The notes: generated from the sequence alone by a model not told the origin. A DNA stretch of 64,000 nucleotides from Actinopolyspora halophila DSM 43834 (GCF_000371785.1 NZ_AQUI01000001.1:30791-94790); one strand, 5' to 3'. Counted from the first letter of the stretch, positions 32,760-41,340 are shown. Program-made: numbers and translations.

Positions 32760-33419
32760 GTGACTGAGACCGACACCGACACTGAGATGGGCCTCGATCT
32801 GGCCTGTGGCTGGCACGTGCTGCCGCTGGGCGGGCACCAGCAGTTGGCCCGGCACGTGGATCGGTGGCTCATCCCGACCCCCGATGCCTACCAGGAGGCT
32901 CAAACGCTGCTGGCCATGACCTACGCCACCCCGCTCCGAGAACGGGAAACCGTACTCGCCCAGGCTGGTCAGCTGGCACGTGCCTACGGACGGCACCTCG
33001 CCGGGAACACAGACCTGTCGGACGCGGCCGCGGTGCGCGTGGGCACCGTTCCGCTGGCCGGGTACCTGGCGGTGCTGTGCGTACAGGAACACCGCCGCGC
33101 CGACGACGACCTCGACCCGCTGCTGCTCGAGCACGTCGAGGCGGTCCGACACAGCCTGTGGCCACCGGACGGCCCGGTCCGCCCCGACCGGGACGCGATG
33201 CAGGCAGGCCAGCAGCTGCACCGGCACGTTCGGCAGCTGGGCTACGACCGCAGCCCATTCGGCGAAATCGCCGCGATCGCCCTCAAAGGAGCAGATTCCT
33301 ACACCATCGCGATCCACCACCTGGTGCGCTCGCTGATCCACCGCCCCTCGATCGACGACCGCGAAATCAACCGAGACTACGCCCACCCAGCCTGGCACCG
33401 GCTCGTGCAACGAGCCTGA
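32760..33419 (+). CDS. Hypothetical helical protein, 219 aa
   Basis: GTG at 32760 after GAGGAG, 58 bp after the previous stop; a GGGGCCGCCC/GGGCGGCCCC hairpin lies between. The sequence is all-helical (LDLACGWHVLPLGGHQQLAR; QEHRRADDDLDPLLLEHVEA). No signature is recognised. Confidence 0.65.
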   Translation: MTETDTDTEMGLDLACGWHVLPLGGHQQLARHVDRWLIPTPDAYQEAQTLLAMTYATPLRERETVLAQAGQLARAYGRHLAGNTDLSDAAAVRVGTVPLAGYLAVLCVQEHRRADDDLDPLLLEHVEAVRHSLWPPDGPVRPDRDAMQAGQQLHRHVRQLGYDRSPFGEIAAIALKGADSYTIAIHHLVRSLIHRPSIDDREINRDYAHPAWHRLVQRA

Positions 33420-33465
33420 CATGCATAACCGCAGCGCAGTACCGAACACGAACGAGGAGGACACC

Positions 33466-34185
33466 ATGAGTTCGAGGACGTTCCAAGCCACACTGGACGG
33501 GAATCCGGTCAGCATCACGAGTGCCGGCGGGCACCACGACGGGCGGGGCCTCCACACGGCGTGGCAGGTCCACGACGAGCACGGACACAGCCTGGGGATG
33601 CTGGTCACCTCCGCAGTAGAGGGCTGGCGACTGGCGCATCCGGAGGCATGGTCGAGGAAGCTCGTATGTGTCGCGGCCACCAATGAGTTCCCACCGCACC
33701 GGAGGGGCAGCTACCCCCGAGAGCAGGTAGAGCCTCTCAACGGTGCCGCTGGGGAACTGCGACAGGTTCGAAAGGTGCAGGAGACCACTCCGCCATGTTC
33801 TCCTCGCGCCGAGGAGACGCTGCGGGCATGCGTGCAGCGGTTCGTCCACGCACGCCATCATGACGACCGCGGCCGAACGGTCCTGCACCTCAGCGAAGGA
33901 TGGGACCAGGCAGTAACGTTGCCTGCCGCGATGACCCCCTATCGGGACCACGTCACCGTCTCCGACCTGGGGCGCATCCTCCACGAGCACGGATGGCAGT
34001 GGGACACCAGGCTCACTGCGTGGGCGTGGGCCGGGAAACCGGCCGAGAACGCGACGGAGGAATCCCCCGAGTCGGCCACCGCGGAAGCCGACCTCGACTG
34101 GGACGCGTGGACACGCGACTACCTCGCCTCGGTAGGCGGTGAAGAGAATCTGGCCGAGTGGGAACGAGCTCTGCTCGACCTGTGA
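33466..34185 (+). CDS. Hypothetical protein with duplicated C-terminal tail, 239 aa
   Basis: ATG at 33466 after GAGGAGG. A beta-rich N-terminal unit (TFQATLDGNPVSITSAGGHH ... WQVHDEHGHSLGMLV) is followed by a helical middle. The C-terminal tail DWDAWTRDYLASVGGEENLA to WERALLDL recurs after the ADP-ribosyltransferase-like gene at 37340 and in degenerate form at 30479. The unit DNA extends past the stop into the hairpin element. No function is assigned. Confidence 0.65.
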   Translation: MSSRTFQATLDGNPVSITSAGGHHDGRGLHTAWQVHDEHGHSLGMLVTSAVEGWRLAHPEAWSRKLVCVAATNEFPPHRRGSYPREQVEPLNGAAGELRQVRKVQETTPPCSPRAEETLRACVQRFVHARHHDDRGRTVLHLSEGWDQAVTLPAAMTPYRDHVTVSDLGRILHEHGWQWDTRLTAWAWAGKPAENATEESPESATAEADLDWDAWTRDYLASVGGEENLAEWERALLDL

Positions 34186-34202
34186 CAGGGGTGCGGTGGC
34201 CA

Positions 34203-34253
34203 GGTAAGACGGGGGCGCTCCTATCGCCCCCGTCTCACCACCGAGGATAGGAG
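34203..34253 (+). promoter_or_regulatory. SD-complementary hairpin element, copy B
   Basis: GGTAAGACGGGGGCG pairs with CGCCCCCGTCTCACC with one A/C mismatch. Loop CTCCTAT (34218-34224) is complementary to ATAGGAG (34247-34253), which is 4 nt before the ATG at 34258. Confidence 0.75.
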
Positions 34254-34257
34254 AAAA

Positions 34258-34596
34258 ATGAGTGTTAACTACTACGTCCGCCAGGTAGGAGAGACTGGTG
34301 AGGGGCTCCACATCGGCAAGCATGTCGGTGGGCGGGAGTTCCTGTTTCGAGCGCATCCGACCATCCGGTGCTGCGCAGACTGGTATGAGTACCTGTCCCA
34401 ACCGGCCATGGAGATTGTGGCCGAGAGCGGCTACACGGTCCCGCTGGAAGAGTTCTGGAGTAAGGCCACTACCCGCCCTGCTGACGTCGGTGGGCCTCAT
34501 GCGATGCGGTCGGCGCTGCCACCGTGGCCCCGACACGACCAGTTCCGGGACCGCGAGCATCGCGGGGTGCCCTTCGCTGACTATGAGTTCTGCTGA
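34258..34596 (+). CDS. Hypothetical protein, 112 aa
   Basis: Begins MSVNYYVRQVGETGEGLHIG, a pattern (NYY ... LHIGK) known from small phage and prophage proteins of unknown role. ATG 34258 sits directly behind hairpin element B. No paralogue of it is seen behind elements A or C. Confidence 0.65.
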   Translation: MSVNYYVRQVGETGEGLHIGKHVGGREFLFRAHPTIRCCADWYEYLSQPAMEIVAESGYTVPLEEFWSKATTRPADVGGPHAMRSALPPWPRHDQFRDREHRGVPFADYEFC

Positions 34597-34654
34597 TCTC
34601 GTGTCTCGTGGACACCGAGCTGATCCTCGGCGGCCACGTTTGTGTCCGGAAGGG

Positions 34655-36340
34655 TCACCCGGTCAGCCAGCTGCTCCATTCCTCCGGATCGGTGCCGACG
34701 TCGGTGGGGATGCCTAATTGCTGCAGCGCTCCGGGGTAGGTTCGTTCGTAGACGGCGTTGATGGTGGTGGCCACGGTGGGCTCGCGTAGCAGCCACGGGG
34801 CGGGCAGTCTACGGCACCACAAGGTGGGGTTGTCCTCGTCCGCATCGTCAGGCACTGTCAGTTCCCCATCGAGCACCCTGCGGCGTAGGAGACCGTCGAC
34901 CAGTTCGCGGCGACGGCGGAACTGTTGCTCGAGCGGTTCCTGTGATACTTCGAGGTCCCGATTGATCAGGTTCCACATGTCCCATGCCGGAGCCAGCGGG
35001 ACGATCTCGACGGAGGCGGCCAGCCATGGCAGCCCGAGCATGCGGGCGGTATGGATGCGGTGGGCTCCGTTCACACCGAGACGGTAGAGGGGGCCAGCCC
35101 AGGCGGGAATGCAGATCAGGCTGATCGTGTCACGCACGAAGAACTTCCGGGTGAATTCCTCGAGGTCATCGTCGTTGCTGTTGGCTAGCGCAGCGACGAT
35201 GGTGTGCGGCACTCGAGGCCGGTGGGTGCCGAACTCTCCCCACCGGGAATGCCCGGTTGCAACCACCAGTCGCGCGGGCACCCACTGCACGGTGTTGGCG
35301 AAACCGCCGTGATCGAGGTTAGCCGGCTTGGCTGCCTGTTCGGGAAACCAGTTCTTGTCGACGAGTTGCGGTTCGGTGGCGTTGAGCTCGGCGGCACGTT
35401 CGGCGAGATACTCGGCAACGTTTCGACTGACGAGCTCGTCGCGGGCTGCCGCACAGGCGGTGAGATGGTCCGCATAGGCCGGGCTTTGGGAATGCACGAT
35501 CTCGGCGAGGCGAGGCCCCTCAAGCGACACATCCGAGTCGTCGTTCAACGGAGCCCACGGCAACGGGGACGGCGGCAACGGTGGGTCACAGACGACCGTG
35601 GGGGGCGACTGGTGGTGAACATAGGTAGCCAGCGTGTTGATCGCCGACTGCAGTGTCGGGGCATGGCCCCAGAAGCGCGCTGGCCCGTTTCCGCCGTTGT
35701 CCGGACGCGTGGCGAGAAAACCTCCTCCGTGCTCGCGATACTCAATCGTCCAGGGCTCTGTCCCCTGCTGGACCGGCTTGTGATCACACGCGAAGGCCAG
35801 TTCCGCATCGACCTTCTCGGCACGGCGAATATTCACCCGAGTGCGCAGAATTTCCAGGTCATCGCCCTCCTCGACGACGAGCCCATCCACACCTTGGGCC
35901 TCGCATATCAGCGAGTGCGCCTCACGGAGTCTCGTCAGTAGGGCCCGGGCATCGCTGTCGAGGTCGTCGAGATCGAAAAACAGGTGCTCATCGCGCAGGG
36001 TCTGGCTGATCTGCCCTGCCGATGCAGCTGCCTTCGCCAGGCTGCGCCCAATGTAGCCCCAATCCGGCCCTTCGCGTGTGGCCGTTTCCTCCGGCTGCAC
36101 AGCTGATTCGGCGTCCCTGGCCGGGGCCGTGTTCGCGCTGGCAGGCTGAGCCAGAACATTCGCCAGACGCGCGCGTTCACGCTGGGGCAGCCATCGCGTG
36201 CCCGCCACGACGAGAGCCACCACCAGCGCGACCAGGACGCGTCGCAGGTGCACACCTCGGGACAGCCCTTCCTTGAGGGTGACGCAGCCTGCGGGCGGCG
36301 CTACCGCACAAGCAGGACACGCATGATCAACAACGGTCAT
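34655..36340 (-). CDS. ParB-like nuclease-fold protein with N-terminal membrane segment, 561 aa
   Basis: A CPAC...C cluster and a transmembrane helix (RRVLVALVVALVVAGTRWL) open the protein. A coiled-coil or helical region and a beta-rich part follow. The C-terminal third contains LYRLGVNGAHRIHTARMLGL, the GxHR..A ParB/sulfiredoxin-type core, preceded by VPARLVVATGHSRWGEFGTH. Standard ParB helix-turn-helix is absent. Start ATG 36340 was chosen because upstream codons lack a ribosome site and overlap divergent genes. The role is unknown; ParB-fold proteins in accessory DNA can be NTPases or nucleases. Confidence 0.6.
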   Translation of the reverse strand: MTVVDHACPACAVAPPAGCVTLKEGLSRGVHLRRVLVALVVALVVAGTRWLPQRERARLANVLAQPASANTAPARDAESAVQPEETATREGPDWGYIGRSLAKAAASAGQISQTLRDEHLFFDLDDLDSDARALLTRLREAHSLICEAQGVDGLVVEEGDDLEILRTRVNIRRAEKVDAELAFACDHKPVQQGTEPWTIEYREHGGGFLATRPDNGGNGPARFWGHAPTLQSAINTLATYVHHQSPPTVVCDPPLPPSPLPWAPLNDDSDVSLEGPRLAEIVHSQSPAYADHLTACAAARDELVSRNVAEYLAERAAELNATEPQLVDKNWFPEQAAKPANLDHGGFANTVQWVPARLVVATGHSRWGEFGTHRPRVPHTIVAALANSNDDDLEEFTRKFFVRDTISLICIPAWAGPLYRLGVNGAHRIHTARMLGLPWLAASVEIVPLAPAWDMWNLINRDLEVSQEPLEQQFRRRRELVDGLLRRRVLDGELTVPDDADEDNPTLWCRRLPAPWLLREPTVATTINAVYERTYPGALQQLGIPTDVGTDPEEWSSWLTG

Positions 36341-36392
36341 GTACTCACCGTAGAAGACATGCCCGACTCGCAGGAGCCTTGCCAAGACTCCG

Positions 36393-36767
36393 ATGCGATT
36401 CAGCCGTCGTCTCGGGAAAAACCGGGCCACACTGCGGAAACGCTGGCCCGGCATCGAACAACAATCCACCCCACTACGCTGGCTCCACGAGCACGCCACA
36501 CCGTGGCGGCAGACGCTGCGTGCTCTCCTGGACGAGATCGACACCGGTTCGCACCCACTGCCGCCTCGACTGCGAGAAACCACCCGCACACTCCGCCACG
36601 CCCTGGATGACACCAGTTGGCAGGCTCTGCTCGACACCCCCGAGCAGATGCGTAGCCTGCTGGGACAACTCACCAGCACCGAACAGGACCGGCCTGCCGC
36701 GCGAGATGCTCACGCCCTGCTGGCCGACTACGACAACGTGTCCGGAAAGGCCAGCAATGACCAGTGA
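36393..36767 (+). CDS. Hypothetical basic helical protein, 124 aa
   Basis: Starts 53 bp from the divergent ParB-like gene; no good ribosome site was seen (AGGAG is 18 nt away). Rich in Arg and Leu (WRQTLRALLDEIDTGSHPLP) and ends overlapping the next gene start by 11 bp, suggesting coupling with the ADP-ribosyltransferase-like gene. Possibly an antitoxin by position; unproven. Confidence 0.5.
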   Translation: MRFSRRLGKNRATLRKRWPGIEQQSTPLRWLHEHATPWRQTLRALLDEIDTGSHPLPPRLRETTRTLRHALDDTSWQALLDTPEQMRSLLGQLTSTEQDRPAARDAHALLADYDNVSGKASNDQ

Positions 36768-37340
36768 ACTGCTCAAGCGAGCCTGCAACGGTGCCTCAGC
36801 CCTGAAGGTGGTGGGCCAGCTGCGGTCGCTGGGACACGTGTGCACCCCGCAGGAGTGGGAGTCACTGCTGGTTGGCGCGGGCCGCGACTACGGGCCGGTC
36901 TTGCTACAGAAATCCTGGGCATACCAGGTCATCACGCAGGAGATCGTGGCCGCTTCCATCGGCGGTATCTGGGCCATGGCCGAATACCCGAACCAGCAGC
37001 TGCCGCCGAATACCTGGCGAGACCTGTTCCAGGTGGCGGGCTATACCGTGGATGGTTCTCCTGCCAGTCGTCCGGAAACAGCACTGGAACTGTGGCGTGG
37101 CAGCATTGTCCGACGACGTCGAGATTGGTCCTGGACTAGCAACCGCCAGGTAGCCGAACGTTACGCCCGCGGCGCCTACGGCCGCCCGGCCGGGACCCTT
37201 TACCGCGTCTGGTGCCGCCGAATGCCCTATTGGCCGCCAACACGCACCACGACCGCGACGCGTGGACACGCGACTATCTCGCTGCGGTGGGCGGCGAAGA
37301 GAATCTGGCCGAGTGGGAGCGAGCTCTGCTCGGCCTGTGA
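36757..37340 (+). pseudogene. ADP-ribosyltransferase-like gene with a -1 frameshift
   Basis: ATG 36757 (GGAAAGG upstream). The first 150 residues end in ELWRGSIVRRRRDWSWTSNR, QVAERYARGAYGRPAG and TLYRVW, the R-x-S-W-T...VYR pattern of small ADP-ribosyltransferase-like proteins. At 37212 a -1 shift restores VPPNALLAANTHHDRDAWTR and the tail DYLAAVGGEENLAEWERALL, ending at 37340. Without the shift the frame runs on as nonsense to 37362. One lost G in the TGG-TGCC context explains it; programmed frameshifting is the other option. Confidence 0.65.
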
Positions 37341-37357
37341 CAGGGGTGCAGTGGCCA

Positions 37358-37407
37358 GGTGAGACGGGGCGCTCCTATCGCCCCCGTCTCACCACCGAGG
37401 ATAGGAG
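37358..37407 (+). promoter_or_regulatory. SD-complementary hairpin element, copy C
   Basis: GGTGAGACGGGGCG (one G fewer than copy A) pairs with CGCCCCCGTCTCACC with one bulged C. Loop CTCCTAT (37372-37378) is complementary to ATAGGAG (37401-37407), which is 4 nt before the ATG at 37412. About 100 bp of flanking DNA upstream is shared with copy B. Confidence 0.75.
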
Positions 37408-37411
37408 AGAG

Positions 37412-38248
37412 ATGGACCCCGGACGCGAGGTGGATCTGCGTCAGCAGCCGCACGCGCACGCGCTCGAGCGGGCCGAACGTTGCCTGGGCGTGGCCGTGGA
37501 CCGGGGATCGGCCGTGGTCAAGCGGCGCTCCGTCGGTGCCCGCAGTAGGCGGGATACGTGGGTGCGTCTCGAGGTGCAACCGCGGGAGCTGCTGGGCACG
37601 CGGGGGTGGAACGGGGTCCAAGCCGCCGAGGTGCTTCAGGGTGTGGCCAAACCCGCCTGGTATCAGGGAGCGTCCTGGCTGGATCGGGAGGCGGGGCTGA
37701 TGTGGCGTGCTGATGAAACACAGCTGGTCACCGCAACACCGATCCCGGCCGCCGGTGTGCTGCGACATGCCCCGCGGCTGCCCGAGTCCTGGTGGGACAC
37801 GGTCAACGCGTCGTTGGACGCGCTGGCCACACACCGTCCGGCGCATCCCGCGACCCGGCACACCACGTTCGTGACCCAGCAGCGCATCACGACCCTGATC
37901 ACGCGGGTATTCGGCGACGACGTGGACACCACGATCGACGAATGGACGGCCGTCCACGGGGATTTCGCGTGGCCCAACCTCACCGCGCCGGAGTGCTGGC
38001 TGCTGGACTGGGAGGACTGGGGGGCAGGCCCACGCGGGTTCGACGCGGCGTGCCTGTGGATGGGGTCGCTGGCAGTGCCGGACGTGGCCGAGCGCATCGC
38101 CGCCGAGCGCGCCGGTGATCTGTCCACGCGCTCGGGGCGAGTGTCGTGGTTGTATGCCTGCGCCGGGATCCTGGACACCGAGACGGACCCGGTGTTTACC
38201 GAGCCTGCCCGGCACCGAGCCGAGGTCCTGCTGGGCCAGCGTCGCTAG
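37412..38248 (+). CDS. Aminoglycoside phosphotransferase/choline-kinase-like protein, 278 aa
   Basis: The catalytic HGDFAWPN motif (H-G-D-x4-N) is followed by the metal site LLDWEDWGAGPRGFDAACLW, both typical of the APH/protein-kinase-like fold. The N-terminal nucleotide-binding lobe is short, and a clear Lys motif is not seen. Start ATG 37412 sits behind hairpin element C. It may phosphorylate a small molecule or the product of the neighbouring peptide locus; the substrate is unknown. Confidence 0.72.
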   Translation: MDPGREVDLRQQPHAHALERAERCLGVAVDRGSAVVKRRSVGARSRRDTWVRLEVQPRELLGTRGWNGVQAAEVLQGVAKPAWYQGASWLDREAGLMWRADETQLVTATPIPAAGVLRHAPRLPESWWDTVNASLDALATHRPAHPATRHTTFVTQQRITTLITRVFGDDVDTTIDEWTAVHGDFAWPNLTAPECWLLDWEDWGAGPRGFDAACLWMGSLAVPDVAERIAAERAGDLSTRSGRVSWLYACAGILDTETDPVFTEPARHRAEVLLGQRR

Positions 38249-39446
38249 TCGGCACCAGTCCTGCGTAGCCCGTGGCCAGCTCGTCGGTGACTTCGGCGCA
38301 GAGCTCTTCGTCGACCAGTACTTGCGCCACGGCGCGGGGGTCGACCTCGGCGGAGGTGTCGAGCTGGTCGATGTCGACCGGGTGCCCGGACAGCAATGTT
38401 TCCAGGGCGGGGCGGGCGCGGGCATCGAGGGTCAGGGTGCGGCCGGCCGCGGCCACCACGACGGTGTCCTGCTGGTCGCCGTCGACGATGCGGGGCGGGT
38501 AGTCGGTGATGCAGACGAGCTGCCTGGCGGGGCCGAACAGGTCGTGGGTGCGCACGTGCCGCGCCGGTGGCTGGCTGGTTTCGCGGGTTCGCAGGAACTG
38601 TGCGTAGGGGCTGGTGGTGATCAGCTGCTGTGCTGCCTGGGTCAGATCGGTGTGCTGCTGTCCTGCCGGGTCGGTGCGGTCGAGGTCGTGACGAAAGACC
38701 TCGTGGCGGCGGGCCTCGTCGGCCAGCCAGGCCAACCAGTCCACCCCGGTGCGCTGCGGAAAGCCGAAGGTCGCGTGCAGGCTGAAGCCCTCGGTGCTGT
38801 GGTCGGTGCGGGTGGCCCGGTGCCAGTGGCCGCGCGGGATGTGCAGCACATCGCCGGTGCGCATCGTGCCGGACCATACGATCTCGTCCGGCGGGTCCAG
38901 GTTGGGTTCGGCGTCGCGGTACATCGGCGCCGGCCGGGACAGGCCGCACACGTCCCAGGATTTCGCCCCGGCGAGCTGGACGACGATCACGTCGTGGTCG
39001 TCCCAGTGCAAGTCGAACCCGGCAGCGGTGCTCGTGGTCAGATACGTGTTGACCTGCACACGTTCGCGGGCCCACCACTGCAACGCGCGGCAGGCGACCT
39101 CCATCGTGGAGTCGTAGACATCGACGTGGTCGACCACGAGGGTCGCTCCGGAGCGCAACAGTTCGCCGAGGCGGGCCATGTTGACCATCGGCACGCTGTG
39201 CCCGCGCCGCCCGGCGGAGTAGGTCAGATACTGCTGCGGGTGCAGGTCGGTCCCGTCGACCAGGCACCGCAGCCGCGGCGGTTCGAGGCTGCGTCGCATG
39301 AGCAGATCCAGCAGCCGTGTCGGTGTCAGCAGCCGCTCACACAGGGCGGGATCGGGCAGAGTGCCGCGTGCGACGTCGACGCCGAGGCCGTCGGCGTTCG
39401 ACCATCCCAGGGCTTTTTCCAGGTCAGCCACGAGCTGGTGGTGCAT
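38196..39446 (-). CDS. JmjC/cupin Fe(II)/2-oxoglutarate oxygenase, 416 aa
   Basis: Start ATG 39446 after GGAGGA. The double-stranded beta-helix has the H-x-D site (FDLHWDDHDVIVVQL), the YRDAEP and GDVLHIPRGHWHRA distal histidine, and ATFGFPQRTGVDWL, as in ROX/JmjC peptide or ribosomal-protein hydroxylases (YcfD/NO66 type). The C-terminal 150 residues resemble the winged-helix/dimerisation part of that family. The gene follows a 48-codon peptide gene and a hairpin, which suggests that it modifies that peptide. Its 3' end overlaps the convergent phosphotransferase gene by 53 bp. Confidence 0.8.
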   Translation of the reverse strand: MHHQLVADLEKALGWSNADGLGVDVARGTLPDPALCERLLTPTRLLDLLMRRSLEPPRLRCLVDGTDLHPQQYLTYSAGRRGHSVPMVNMARLGELLRSGATLVVDHVDVYDSTMEVACRALQWWARERVQVNTYLTTSTAAGFDLHWDDHDVIVVQLAGAKSWDVCGLSRPAPMYRDAEPNLDPPDEIVWSGTMRTGDVLHIPRGHWHRATRTDHSTEGFSLHATFGFPQRTGVDWLAWLADEARRHEVFRHDLDRTDPAGQQHTDLTQAAQQLITTSPYAQFLRTRETSQPPARHVRTHDLFGPARQLVCITDYPPRIVDGDQQDTVVVAAAGRTLTLDARARPALETLLSGHPVDIDQLDTSAEVDPRAVAQVLVDEELCAEVTDELATGYAGLVPTSDAGPAGPRLGAGQAR

Positions 39447-39474
39447 CATTCCTCCGTTGCTGTCCACAGGGAAG

Positions 39475-39500
39475 GGTGGGAGGCCGGTCGGCCTCCCACC
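39475..39500 (-). terminator. Attenuator-like hairpin between peptide and oxygenase
   Basis: GGTGGGAGGCC and GGCCTCCCACC form a perfect 11-bp stem with a 4-nt loop and no T-tract. Such leaky hairpins between precursor and enzyme genes are usual in RiPP operons. Confidence 0.65.
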
Positions 39501-39510
39501 ATCGCTAGGG

Positions 39511-39657
39511 TCAGTGCCCTTGGCCGTCCTGGCCGTCGCCGACGCTGCCGTCGGACATCTGGATCTCGTTGCGGTCCTGCGGCCCGTTGTCACGGCGCAC
39601 TGCCCGCACCACCCGCTCCGGCGCGGGGGGAAGCTGCTGGGCCTCCTCTATCTCCAT
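39511..39657 (-). CDS. Small peptide, candidate RiPP precursor, 48 aa
   Basis: ATG 39657 follows a very strong GGGGAGGTG. The N-terminal part (MEIEEAQQLPPAPERVVRAV) is helical, charged and leader-like. The C-terminal part SDGSVGDGQDGQGH is Gly/Asp/Gln-rich and core-like. The peptide gene precedes the oxygenase gene by 64 bp across a hairpin. No Cys is present, so lanthionine chemistry is excluded; Asp, Gln or His hydroxylation is plausible. Precursor status is inferred from size, layout and composition. Confidence 0.55.
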   Translation of the reverse strand: MEIEEAQQLPPAPERVVRAVRRDNGPQDRNEIQMSDGSVGDGQDGQGH

Positions 39658-39791
39658 CGTGATCACCTCCCCTCCGGCATCCCGGCCTGGCGTGCCCGTC
39701 GTCTCGGGGGGCAACGACGGATCCGCCGGGCGTTGGATCTCCACACTGGCCGTGGGTGACTCTGCGGATCAATGTCGCCGCGGTGGGTCAC

Positions 39792-39811
39792 CATTGCCGC
39801 GTGCGGCAATG
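39792..39811. promoter_or_regulatory. Operator palindrome between peptide operon and XRE gene
   Basis: CATTGCCGC-GT-GCGGCAATG is a perfect 9-bp-arm palindrome. A related half (AATGTCGCCGCGG) lies 20 bp to the left. Confidence 0.65.
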
Positions 39812-39862
39812 TCGTCAGCGGCCGGGGCGGGATACGCTCGAGGCCCTGGGAGAGGGGTGTTC

Positions 39863-41269
39863 ATGGCCAAGGTCAGCCGCGCACACCGCGCCGCGCTCGC
39901 CGAGCGTGCCGCCCACATTCGCCAGCAGGGCCAGCGCGCGAACTGGGACGTGGCCGCCATCGCCGCCGAGATGACCCGTCGGCTGCCCGAACTCGCAGCC
40001 CTGGAGGTTTGGCGGCTGGCCTACGGATGGAGCCGCCCGCAGGTCGTGGCCGCCATCGGCGAGCTCTACGCCGCCGACGGCCTGGCCCCGCCGGGCGTGA
40101 CCACCGCGCGGTTGTGCCGCTGGGAACACGACGGTGTCCAGCCCGCCCCGGACTACGCCGCCGCGTTGGCGCGGGTGTATCAGGTGAGGCCGCACCGGCT
40201 TGGCCTCAACCTGCCCAGCCTGGCGAGCACGGCTGGATATGGTCGGCGCAGTCAACCGAGCACACTGGGAGCTGGAATGGCCGAGACCGCCCTGACCGCC
40301 GTGGCCGACTCCGTGGCGCTGCAACGCGACCTGGAAGGACCGGCCGGAGGTCCGGGCACTCGACAGCACGTGCAGCAGGCCGTGGACTACTACGCCCGGC
40401 ACTACTCCCGCTACGCGCCCAGCGTGCTGGCCGGTGAGATCCACCGGGCCCGGCAGATGGTCGTCGACATGCTCACCCACGACCAGCACGAGGCCGACCG
40501 CGCCGAACTGCGCCGCTTGGCCGGATGGCTCTCGGCCCTGCTGGGCAACCTGGCCTTCCACACCTGTGACTACGCCGGTGCCCACATCCACCTGTCCACC
40601 GGGGCCCGACTGGGCAGCAGCGTCGGCGAGGGCCACCTGGCCGGATGGAGCCTGGGAGCGCAGTCGATGGTGGCGGCCTTCGGGCAACGCCCCACCGACG
40701 CTCTGGAGCTGGCACAGCACGCCCACGACTACGCCGACACCCCGTTGCGGCGCGCGCAGATCACCGCCTGGTGCGAACTGCGCGCGCTGGCCGCACTCGG
40801 CCGCCGGTCCGATGCGGCCGCGGCCGCGGCCCGCGCCCAACACCACATGGACAGTGCCACCGACCAGCCGGGACGCTTCGGCTTCGACCGGGCCGAATTC
40901 CACCAGCACCTGGCCGAGTCCGCCCTGCGTCTCGGCCAGACCACGGCCGCCCGCGACCACGCGGACACGGCCCTGTCCGTGAAACCCCACGGATCGCCGG
41001 GGTGGGCCGCGGTCACCGTGATCCTCGCCCGCACCCACGCCGCCGAGCACGCCCCGGCCGATGCCACCGCGGTGGCCACCACCGTGCTCGACACCGTGCC
41101 AACCACACACCTGCGCGAGACCACCCGGCAACGCCTGACCGCGCTGGACCAGGATCTGCACACCGAACACCGCCCAGCACCGGCCGCCCGCGAGTTCCAC
41201 GACCGGCTGCAGACCCTGCCCGCTCCCACCCCGGCACAGCGCACCAGCTCCGAACCCAACGGAGGCTGA
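39863..41269 (+). CDS. XRE-family regulator with TPR-like domain, 468 aa
   Basis: ATG 39863 after GAGAGGGG. The N-terminal 120 residues include a helix-turn-helix of the XRE type found in actinomycete regulators (RLAYGWSRPQVVAAIGELYA ... LCRWEHDGVQPAPDYAAALA). The remaining 330 residues are helical repeats like TPR sensors (AGWLSALLGNLAFHTCDYAG; AAFGQRPTDALELAQHAHDY). It is divergent from the peptide-oxygenase operon across a palindromic operator and probably controls it. Confidence 0.8.
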   Translation: MAKVSRAHRAALAERAAHIRQQGQRANWDVAAIAAEMTRRLPELAALEVWRLAYGWSRPQVVAAIGELYAADGLAPPGVTTARLCRWEHDGVQPAPDYAAALARVYQVRPHRLGLNLPSLASTAGYGRRSQPSTLGAGMAETALTAVADSVALQRDLEGPAGGPGTRQHVQQAVDYYARHYSRYAPSVLAGEIHRARQMVVDMLTHDQHEADRAELRRLAGWLSALLGNLAFHTCDYAGAHIHLSTGARLGSSVGEGHLAGWSLGAQSMVAAFGQRPTDALELAQHAHDYADTPLRRAQITAWCELRALAALGRRSDAAAAAARAQHHMDSATDQPGRFGFDRAEFHQHLAESALRLGQTTAARDHADTALSVKPHGSPGWAAVTVILARTHAAEHAPADATAVATTVLDTVPTTHLRETTRQRLTALDQDLHTEHRPAPAAREFHDRLQTLPAPTPAQRTSSEPNGG

Positions 41270-41340
41270 CCCACGAACCGTTCCCTCTCCCACGTCACCG
41301 ACGACGAGCGGCAGGCTAGAAGCCTTGCGACGATGCCACG

